This document shows, piece by piece, positions 24,031 to 32,792 of a stretch of DNA of 64,000 nt. The position numbers and the translations under genes are program-made. Under the pieces are notes generated by a model, which saw only the letters and a list, made by a program, of their open reading frames with translations, was not told where the DNA came from and searched no databases. The first letter of the stretch is position 1. Each line of letters opens with the position of its first letter. Source of the stretch: Avena insularis (Eukaryota; Streptophyta; Magnoliopsida; Poales; Poaceae); NCBI GenBank assembly GCA_023614405.1, contig CM042687.1:237424292-237488291 (forward strand), written 5' to 3'.

Positions 24031-24632
24031 TGTAAATATAAGTCCGACTCCAGAACCAGACAAATCAGAGAGCGGGTAGTTATAACAGAATCCAAGGATG
24101 GTTTTTTCCCTTGGTAAATTTTTTTCAGTGTTTCATCTGAAGCTACTGAAGAATATAACAATCTAGCAGTAACACTCCTAGCAATAGGCCAACAATCAAT
24201 TACATGGCCATGACATTAGTAAGGTATTCAACTAGTGTAAATATAAGTCCGACTCCAGAACCAGACAAATCAGAGAACGGGTAGTTATAACAGAATCCAA
24301 GGATGGTTTTTTCCCTTGGTAAAATGTTTTCAGTGTTTCATCTGAAGCTACTGAAGAATATAACAATCTAGCAGTAACACTCCTAGCAATAGGCCAACAA
24401 TCAATTACATGGCCATGACATTAGTAAGGTATTCAACTAGTGTAAATATAAGTCCGACTCCAGAACCAGACAAATCAGAGAACGGGTAGTTATAACAGAA
24501 TCCAAGGATGGTTTTTTCCCTTGGTAAAATGTTTTCAGTGTTTCATCTGAAGCTACTGAAGAATATAACAATCTAGCAGTAACACTCCTAGCAATAGGCC
24601 AACAATCAATTACATGGCCATGACATTAGTAA
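24018..24632 (+). repeat. Direct triplication of a 205-bp unit
   Basis: Three head-to-tail copies occupy 24018-24222, 24223-24427 and 24428-24632. Each begins GGTATTCAACTAGTG and ends GACATTAGTAA. Copies 2 and 3 appear nearly identical. Copy 1 differs at a few places, for example GAGAGCGGG against GAGAACGGG and a T-rich run after TTGGTAAA. The unit starts inside the Helitron-like 3' end. Confidence 0.95.
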
Positions 24633-26233
24633 AGGTTAATCCATTGGAGGCAAGGACATCAACTCAGCAACTTACACCTTATTATCCGCTTATCCCCACA
24701 AACCCAAAATGGTCACGATATCGGTCAGGTTATTAGCCACTATATGTTTCTGAACCTTGCATCAGCCACATTCTGATTTTTATTTGTACAAATTGGCACA
24801 AGAGATTGCATCTAAACCAAAAGAGTACCAGAAATTACTGAAAGATATAAACCTGAATCTAACCAAACATGTCCCAAATCATAACCACAAACGAGCATAG
24901 TAAGCCAGTTTCTCTAATCAAATACAATGGCGATAAATTTATTCCACTCTGTGTTCCTATAATCTGTTTCTTTTCATCTTTCACCACATGTGTTAGTGGT
25001 ATAGCCGATGCAAACTGAAGCCCCAGGACAAATAGAAAGCTAAGAAATCCCTGTTCAGTAATGGAATGCAAGATATGCTGATATCAATGGCAATAACCAA
25101 CTGAAACTTATTTCAAATTTCCACTAGAACTCAAAGGAGCTGCATTAGACATCGTAGTCACCGAGAGTAACTTGACTAAACCAGATACATATAATGTCAA
25201 TGCACCAAGCAACAAAAAGAGTATATGTAACCCATCATATAAAAGCATCAGAAAATTCTTCGGTAAACTAGAAATATATTCAAAATAGAATACTGAGAGC
25301 ATGTAGATAACCGCTGTTTTGTTCATGTACAGTGGCCCCATTTGGTATCAAAGTACTTTTGGTTCTGAAACAACTGAAGTATTAAATACTTTGAGGTGTT
25401 TGGATGCACCAAATAATATGGTTAAAACTGAAGTATTCTCCAAAAACATGGTTTTTTTTTTGAAGTATTTGAGTAAGAAGTCAGACCCTCTTTTTTCTAA
25501 AACTGGGAAAAAGAGAAAAACTGAAGTATCACTTTGCTAGGCACTAGAATAATATGGTATTGATATTCTTCAGTTTTGAAAAAACTTTGTTGCCAAACTA
25601 GCCCTAAATACTTATCTGTAATTTTGCCCGTACAATTTATAAGATATAATTACAGCTTTGACCAAGAACTAATTTACCGAGTGACTAGTCAAATCCATCA
25701 TTTGGCTTGAACGAAGTCTAAAATCCTAAAATCTTGAAGGTAAACTCTACTGATTTTAATGAATTGCAACTGAAGGTCGCTTTAGTAGATATCAGTTATC
25801 ATGAGTAGAGTAGTTTCAGCTTAACACAACAACTGAATTAGTGCTAGAATATAAATGCATCAAGCAACAAGCATGGTGAATATCTAACTTATCACATAAA
25901 AGCATCACAAAATTCTTCAGCAAATTGTATATCATGTCATTACAGTCACCAGGAGTAATTCTATATAGCTGTCAACAACGACTTAAGCAGCAAAATAATG
26001 TCAATGCATCGAGAAACAACCATGTTGGGTATATTAATATATCATATAGAAGCATCAAGATATTCTTCAGTAAACCACGCCTCATGTCCAACAATTATTC
26101 CAAGAACAACCTTATTTCCCCCACAAGGGGATACAAATTAGCCTCAGGAACCTCTATCCGATCATAATTCACAGTGAAGACAAAAATACGGCAAGCTGAA
26201 AAATCTACCCACCAATTGTTAGTTACCCAAAGA
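24633..26233. other. Intergenic AT-rich stretch downstream of the GCK-domain gene
   Basis: The region holds one MITE (25334-25604). The rest is AT-rich single-copy-looking sequence without a convincing ORF. The phrase ATCAGAAAATTCTTC/ATCACAAAATTCTTC with CATATAAAAGCATCA recurs near 25230, 25885 and 26040, suggesting small dispersed duplications. The last bases would contain the 3' UTR of the minus-strand GCK gene. Confidence 0.5.
25334..25604. mobile_element. MITE with long terminal inverted repeats
   Basis: The left end GGCCCCATTTGGTATCAAAG and the inverted right end GGGCTAGTTTGGCAACAAAG are related, and similarity continues inward to AACTGAAGTAT/AACTGAAGAAT. The 271-bp size and lack of coding sequence fit a MITE. 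The superfamily is uncertain because no clear target-site duplication can be read. Confidence 0.6.
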
Positions 26234-26833
26234 CTAGGACTCGACCTTCTCGACAACTGCTTCTTCTTTCTTCACCTCCTCGGCGGTCGTGGAGGAAGCA
26301 GCCTGCTCAATCACCTCCTCCTTCGCATCAGCAGGAGCGGCAGCGGAATCGACAACGGCTTCTTCCTTCTTCGTCTCATCAGTGTCCGGGGAGGACGTGG
26401 ATTTTTCTACCTTGTTCTTGTCTGCGTCAGCAGTAGCAGCGGCGGTGGCAACTTCGGCTTGGTCGGAGACTTGCTTCTCAACCCGGAGGACGGGCTCGTA
26501 GTAGTCGGCGTGGGCGTCCATGCAATTCTTGAGGTTGATGGTGGCCTCGGCGCAGCGCTCGACCATGTTGGAACCCTCCTTTTCCGCCGCCTCCACGCAC
26601 TGCTGCCACGACACGAACGCTTCCTCGCAACCCCCAGCTTTCATGTACAGGCAGAACCCGCACTCCCCTTCTTCCTCCTTCGCCTCCCCCTCGGCCGCCT
26701 CCTTCTCTACCACCACTTCTAGCGCCGCGGCCTCCCTGGGCGCCTCCACTTCGCTGCCTCCCGCGCTGGACGACTCCTCGACGACGACTTGAGGCTCCGA
26801 GGCGGGATCGATATCAGACGCGACCGACGCCAT
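26234..26833 (-). CDS. GCK-domain protein
   Basis: The single uninterrupted frame encodes 199 residues and starts MASVASDIDP at 26833. Residues about 57-115 carry the GCK domain: GECGFCLYMKAGGCEEAF, WQQC, MVERCAEATINLKNCMDAH, with Cys pairs in the family's spacing. The domain is flanked by an acidic N-terminal tail and a long Glu/Lys/Ala-rich C-terminal tail that is probably disordered. GCK-domain proteins are plant proteins with a conserved Cys pattern reminiscent of CHCH proteins; their biochemical role is not established. I see no clear transit peptide. The gene is divergently arranged with CP33, sharing a 351-bp intergenic promoter. The domain call is firm; function is not. Confidence 0.9.
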   Translation of the reverse strand: MASVASDIDPASEPQVVVEESSSAGGSEVEAPREAAALEVVVEKEAAEGEAKEEEGECGFCLYMKAGGCEEAFVSWQQCVEAAEKEGSNMVERCAEATINLKNCMDAHADYYEPVLRVEKQVSDQAEVATAAATADADKNKVEKSTSSPDTDETKKEEAVVDSAAAPADAKEEVIEQAASSTTAEEVKKEEAVVEKVES

Positions 26834-27183
26834 TGCGAAATTTCTCGCGCAAGATTTAGATTCGGTAGGGAAAAGAAGTGCTTTGGGAGTCTCACGGGCG
26901 GCGTGCTCTGCCTTTTGAGGTGTGCTCTGCTTCTTCTTGGGGAGGAAGAAGAAGTGTTCGTGCCGGTGCCGCCGCCGCTCAGTCAGCTGAGTTGTCCTCG
27001 GAGACAGACAGGGGATCCTTAGTGGGTTGCCCTGCTCTCTCTCTCGAGGAAACGGTCACATGGGCCAAGCCCAATAAGCATAGCCCGTTTAAGTGCGGCC
27101 CAGTAGGCATCGGATAAGGGAATTAGCAGCAGCAGCCGGACACTGACACACCACACCACCAACCTCCTCGCTTCTCCACGGTC
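26834..27183. promoter_or_regulatory. Divergent promoter between the GCK gene and CP33, with site II motifs
   Basis: The two start codons are 350 bp apart and face outward. TGGGCC at 27061-27066, its relative AGCCCA (TGGGCT inverted) at 27068-27073 and GGCCCA (TGGGCC inverted) at 27098-27103 form a site II cluster on the CP33 side. In plants such TGGGCY elements are bound by TCP factors and are common in housekeeping and organelle-related genes. No TATA box is obvious. A CT-rich run (27034-27043) lies just upstream. Confidence 0.6.
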
Positions 27184-28864
27184 ATGGCCACCGCCGTCGC
27201 CGCCTTCCGCTCTTTCCTCCGCCCCGCCGCCGTCGCTAATAGCATCCTGCTCCCTCCTCCTCACTTCAGCTTCAAGAGCTTCCAGCAGCACGGCGTAGGC
27301 ATCCGCCTTTTTCCCTCACACCGTCGCCACCCCATTCTCCTCCCCGCCTTGGCCGCTTCCAGCGAAGAGCTCTCTTCGGACGGAGAATATTACTCTGAGG
27401 AGGAGGAGGAAGGGGAGGGGTACGTGGAGGAAGAGGGAGAGGAGGAGGCAGAACCCGAGGTCCAGGCAGTTCGCGGTTACTATCCTCCGAGAACAAGGCC
27501 GGCGCTGGGACAAGAGCCCGGGAGAATCTACGTCGGCAACCTGCCCTACACCTTCACCGCCCCCGAGCTCACCGCGGCATTCTCCGAGGCCGGCAGCGTA
27601 GATGACGCTCAGGTACCCGCAATCCAAGTCATATCTTCAATTTTGTGCCTGTCTCTGGCCTCCTAGAAACACATTCCTGTCAAGGATCATGGTTTGATGG
27701 TTGCCCTCCTGCAGATAATCTATGACAAAATCACCAACCGGAGCCGTGGGTTTGCCTTCGTCACCATGGCCACCGCTGAGGAGGCCACCAAGGCCGTCCA
27801 GATGTTCAACGGGGCTGTGAGTTTCACACCAATTGGTCAATTCTTATCCATTCAACAGAAGTGTGTTCTTGTTCTTGGCCATGAATACCTATGTGTTGTC
27901 ACATCTATGTGTCAATGCAGCTGCTGGGAGGGAGGACGGTCAGGGTGAATTTCCCGGAGGTGCCACGGGGAAGAGAGAGGACAGTGGGATCGGCTGCAGT
28001 TGCAAGGACTAGTTTGCGCGTCGTTGACGATGGGACATACAAAGTTTATGCTGGAAACCTGGGGTGGGGTGTGCGGGCCGACGCACTCAAGGCAGCGTTT
28101 GAGGGGCAGCCTGGTTTTGTTGGCGCCAGGGTAATCTTTGAGCGAGACACTGGTCGGTCAAGGGGTTTTGGGTTCGTCTCCTTCCAGACAATTGAGGACG
28201 CAAAGGCTGTCGTGCAGGCCATGGACGGTGTGGTATGTCTTTTGCAATCTACAACAAAAAAATTCCACTACATCGCATTTATTGAATTACCACAATCCAA
28301 CTGATACAAAAGCATGGACAAAACACAGTCGTGCAAAATATGAATATACTTGTAGTTGAAAATTTAACTATAAAATGTAGCACTAATATTATGATTATTG
28401 CTTGGTACAGCTGTAGTATTTGTGGAGATAGCATGTGTTAACCAAAGTCTGGACAAAGCATGACTTATTTATGTACTTTATGCAATGAATAGATCTTTAT
28501 CGAAAAAAATGCAATGGATAGATCTATAAGCATGCACATTACATAATCATAGATTGTACACAGTGGCTAGTACTACCCTAAGATTTCCCAATCATGTTTT
28601 ATTTACTTGCGTTCACTGGCAAAAACAGTGGTTGGTTGACGCATTTATCTCATGGCAATGCAGGAACTGGATGGGAGGCCACTTCGACTTAGTCTGGCAG
28701 CACAGAACCCTCCAGCTGCTTCAACTCCTAGCACGGTGTCATCACGACAAGAGGAAACAGCCTCAGATGGTTCTGGGACAGAGGTGGAGGCAACCAGTGC
28801 TTCGGAGCAATTCAAAGCGGATATGGATGAGAGCAACTTACAGACAACTGCCAGTTATTGGTAA
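27184..28864 (+). CDS. CP33: 33 kDa chloroplast ribonucleoprotein (CP33 type), four exons
   Basis: Exons are 27184-27612, 27715-27816, 27921-28232 and 28664-28864, all joined in phase 0 at GT-AG borders, giving 347 residues. Residues 1 to about 58 are Ser/Arg/Ala-rich like a plastid transit peptide, then a Glu-rich acidic region (about 61-92). RRM1 has RNP2 IYVGNL (115-120) and RNP1 RGFAFVTM (154-161); RRM2 has RNP2 VYAGNL (219-224) and RNP1 RGFGFVSF (258-265). The linker motif VRVNFPEVPRGRE is typical of CP33. cpRNPs bind and stabilise chloroplast mRNAs and assist editing and splicing. The C-terminal tail (about 305-347) is Ser/Thr/Glu-rich and unlike a domain. The gene looks intact. Confidence 0.93.
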
Positions 28865-29394
28865 CTGATCGACTGCTAGAAATGGTTGGGTTGTAAGCTG
28901 TGGGTAACTAGTTTACCAAATTGTGCCATTCGAATCCAAGATGTACTGGCCTGGGTTAAATTTTGACAGGAGTGAGACACCAGTGAGACTTCAGCTGCAG
29001 AAACTAGAATATTAGGCATGTAGGAGCTCCCAGTACCATCTACTTTTGTAATATATAGTGGGTACTGTTGGGATGTACTTTTATGTATAGTGGGCTGACT
29101 CATGGGTTTGGCTAAATAAATTGGAGCGATACTCTGGGTTTTAGCTATTGTCAATTGTAGTTTTAGATCATTTTTTCTGTAATAAAGTTTCTTCACAGTG
29201 AAAATCTAGGGGTACTACATGTAATCGCCTTACATCTGTAGACTGTAGAGACATGAATGGCATTGCAAAATGACAATTATCAAAGTACAAGAATATTAGG
29301 ATACGAAAAATATTCCAGACGGTCATATTGCAACACAAAACTGAATAGCAAACCAAACAGGACGAGAAGTTTCAAAACTAATCACTCTGCCTCA
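28865..29394. other. Convergent 3' flank of CP33 and the TatD gene
   Basis: The two genes end tail to tail, with 530 bp between stop codons. AATAAA-like signals on the plus strand are at about 29115 (CTAAATAAATT) and 29181 (GTAATAAAG). No other gene is visible. Confidence 0.6.
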
Positions 29395-32300
29395 TCAGCT
29401 TTGCTGGACATCAGTACCAATACCACCCTCAAGCTGTGCATCGGCAGAAGCATCAAGGTCCTGAGGAAAGAAGAGCCTGCATGGTAGAAAGATAATAATC
29501 ACATCATCTGAACACTGGACACAAGGGAGAGCTGGTGCTAGCATCATAAAACAATCTCAAGACTAAATTCATTAGATAAGTGCTTATAGGGGGATGTATA
29601 CAAGTTAGTGATCGGTACCTGCATGTGTTGTGGTACAGAGTTTTACTCAAGCCTTCTATATCAGCAATTCCTTTGCATCCAGCAACTACTTCAAGGACTT
29701 GCCTGGAATTGGTAAATCTCTAGTTATTAAATAGATTTGGAGGCAAAATCCAGGTGCAAACATAGATTTGAACTAAATAAAAGACCTAACAAACTCAATT
29801 CTAGCCCATCAACATTTTGATTCTGCATTGCAGAGTACTGAATCGTGAATGATCAGAACTTCATTGATCAAGAAAGCATTGAAAAAATGCATGTCCAATT
29901 AAATTTACTACTCCCTCGGTATCGAATTAGATGTCGGAGATTTATCTAGATTCGCATGTATCTAGACGCGTTTTAGTGTATAGATACATGTGAATTTAGT
30001 CAAATCTCCGACATCTAATTCGAGACCGAGGGAGTACTTCAAGGTTTCTGTAGTAAAGAGCATAAGTGTTGGTGTGTCTCTTCAGAAAATAAACACAACA
30101 CTGGGCGCATCAATAGAAAATAATCATTTCAGGTGTCAAGTCAACCTGATACATAAAGTTAAGACCTTGGAGCCATGTCCAAAAATTTGCTTAACTAAGA
30201 AAGCACTTGGAATTTATACACAACTGCTTCCACATACCTGACTAAACAAGGCTCATTGCGACCCTTAACTGTTGAACCAGGTTCGTACTTTTCTTTCTTC
30301 TTGGATGGCCAGACAGATTTTACAAACTGGATTCCAGCATGAGTATTTTTAATGTCACAATATGGAGAATCTGTTTCTACCATCATCCTCTCTGCAGGAA
30401 TGCCTCGTACAACCTCAAGGTTTTCATTAGTCTTCAGGGAGCAGCCATTAATACCTGCAGTGGTGCATGAAGACTTCAAATTTGGCAGAGATTAACGAAT
30501 TATAATAAAAAAGCTAGTGTTACTTCATGTGAGCCGTGCCATTACCAAATCGAGGTTTTCTACCATAAAAGCCATTAAGCTAATGAAAGAATGTTTGTGT
30601 TGCTCAAATTTTACAATAACCATGTTGCATCATATGCAGGTTTTTATCATCACAAGGGAAGGGAATGACCTATAAACATCTTTTCAAAAGAAAGGAGCTT
30701 GTCACGTTCTTCTGCAGTACCAGTGAAGGAATGTGTAACCCCACCTGGGAATCTGCAATATAGAAATGTAGTTTTAGACTTGAATAGAGGATAGAATAAC
30801 ATGTACAAGTTTCAGAACACGATAAATTAAAGCATAGTTAATACGTCGACTTTTGTTTCCTGATCTAGGAGTAGGACAATGCTTATTACTTGATTATCAC
30901 TTATCCTGCCATAATGGTCTACAGATAAACCTTACCTGTACCCATTACGTGATACAATTTCAGAGAAGTCTTCACCAGCAGCACGCATGTGAAGAAACAT
31001 TGGCAGCTTTACTGCTTCAGCCAACTCAAATTGTTTCTCAAAGTACCTAAAATGAAGTAAACCATTCAGGAAAAAACGCAAAATCACTGCTGTTTGCCTT
31101 TGCACATGTATGGGACCATACTTCTTCTGTATATCTGAAGGACAAAAGTGAAGTCTATCATAATCCAAACCACATTCGCCAACCGCCACAACCTGCAGAA
31201 ATGGATCCACATATAAGGTGTATAGTGTTCAAAGGGCAGAAACGAGAAAATGAGTATTAAGTTTCTATTCCGCGAGAGACCAAATCTTCAGGAAATTCTT
31301 CATTACATGTGAGCTTGTTAACTATAAGAGTTTGATCTTCATTATTTTAGCGAGCAACAAATTGGAGCCTTTTCCTAATTGACAAGATTCTTAGGGTCCG
31401 ATTGTTTGTACTAAGAAATCAATATCCCGGCCATCCAAAGGTTATGACTTGCAAGAAAGTCCATCACTACAGCTGTAGAGCATACGCCTATCCTTCTATT
31501 ATGCAGTTTAACCCTCGTGTAAATCTCCAACCAGTAACCATAAGATCCGTAAACACACCTTGCCCTTCTCGATGCCCTCTTTTGCCAGAGCTAACAGCGC
31601 CTGGAAATGTCCTTCCGGGTCTCCACTCTCTTCAAACTCCTAACCATCAGAAAAGAAATAGTTACACGATTAAAGCACAAGTACACACATATCAATCTTA
31701 ATATCAGTCACCAAAGAGGAAAGAAATATTATCCACCAATAGTATTACCCCGCATCTTGTCGGGTGGACACCCACGGTGCAGAACAGCCTCCCTGCATTC
31801 CACGGACACGAGAAAGCTCCTCACGTGCATTACATCAAACACCTTACATGCACCAAGAAGGACATCCGACAATAAACACCAACAGAGCATCAGGGCTTAC
31901 CATCGGTCTCGGCGATTTCGAGCGCCTCCCTGGATTCCTTGAGCGATCCTCCGGTGACCTGTCAACGCACGAACCAAGAGCCAGGCTTAGCATACCAATT
32001 TTGGACCAAGCGACCGGAGCAGAACAAACAGGAGGCACAGCAGAGCAGGTAGTCGTACAATGATGCGGTCGACGCCGGCGGCCCAGGCTCGTGCGAGAAC
32101 AGCTGGGATGTCGGCTGAGTGGCACTGTTTTCCGTGGTACATACCCTTAAACATGCCATCTTCGCAGAAGCAGCAGAAGAACGACACAAGACACGAGAGG
32201 ATGGTCGGACTGAATCAGTAATTCGCCATGAACGAAACAAGAATAAGACCGATTTTAGCTTGATGGTGTCCGGAGGGATTAGGAGGTCCTACCAGTGAAG

Positions 32301-32496
32301 TTGACGGCGATGTCTGGAGGCCGTGCCGGAGACGGGGTAGAAGATTAGGAGTGGGTAACTAGTCAGTTTGGGTAAGAGCAGTAAACCGCCGAATTGGAAA
32401 AAAGAGGAAGTGGAGAGCAAAAGGTGGTGTTGATGCAGGAGTAAAAGGGAGGGGAGCAGAGCACTTGCCGATGAGCTTGACGGTGGTGGACGCCAT
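29395..32496 (-). CDS. TatD/TATDN1-like metal-dependent deoxyribonuclease, twelve exons
   Basis: Exons on the minus strand: 32496-32469, 32313-32293, 32159-32059, 31958-31901, 31792-31749, 31639-31559, 31192-31122, 31046-30936, 30752-30670, 30454-30238, 29702-29619 and 29476-29395. The 981-nt coding sequence gives 326 residues with every phase matching. The protein starts [17 protein letters not shown] and shows [10 protein letters not shown], the E117 motif [26 protein letters not shown] (H154), GGVTHSFTG (H179) and [10 protein letters not shown] (D228), which are the metal-binding residues of the TatD amidohydrolase family. As in eukaryotic TATDN1, the N-terminal HxH is replaced by IDIAVN. 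TatD enzymes have 3'-5' exonuclease/DNase activity. Intron 1 starts with GC (GCAAGT), and exon 2 is only 21 nt. The gene looks intact and shares a short divergent promoter with the RimP-like gene. Confidence 0.9.
29911..30034. mobile_element. Stowaway-like MITE in a TatD intron
   Basis: The 124-bp element opens CTCCCTCGGTATCGAATTAG and closes with its inverted form, CTAATTCGAGACCGAGGGAG, flanked by TA on both sides (29909-29910 and 30035-30036). It lies in the intron between exons 10 and 11 and is not near the splice sites. Confidence 0.9.
32463..32468 (-). other. Non-canonical GC splice donor of TatD intron 1
   Basis: On the minus strand exon 1 ends CTCATCG and continues GCAAGT, the consensus of plant GC donors. 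The acceptor is CCTCCAG before ACATCGCC at 32313. This joins to LIDIAVNFTD, which fits the family; no GT nearby gives the same phase and sequence. Confidence 0.75.
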
Positions 32497-32792
32497 GGCC
32501 GCCGCTCTCGGAAGGAAGGTACAGAGAAATAATGTCGCCTATGGTTAGAAGAAGTGATTGGGCTGTCACGTGGCGTGCCACCCAGTTTGAGATGTTATGG
32601 GCCTAATTGGCCCCTCCCAAGCCTAACTGGGCTGGCACTACATGTCTATATACCCCTAAAAAAACCGGTGTGGACCTTCGGTGCGTGATGACTGACGAGT
32701 GACGAGTGTTCCTATTCGTGGACGGTCCGACCCGAACCGAAGCATCGCAATATCAAACTCGAACCGAGCAAACCGAGTCGAGTCGACCCAAG
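32497..32792. promoter_or_regulatory. Divergent promoter between the TatD and RimP-like genes, with site II motifs
   Basis: Only 296 bp separate the two start codons. TGGGCC (32598-32603) and TGGGCT (32628-32633) are site II type elements, and GGCCCC lies between them. The similar motif content to the other divergent promoter in the island suggests shared housekeeping regulation, which is inference. Confidence 0.55.

Noticed and set aside
26174..26722. A 182-codon plus-strand ORF opposite the GCK gene
   Set aside because: It is the antisense shadow of the GCK coding sequence, Leu/Gly-rich and without any family resemblance.
31380..31450. Possible MITE end (GGGTCCGATTGTTTGTACTA) in a TatD intron
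   Set aside because: Only one end resembles a MITE; no inverted partner or target-site duplication was found.
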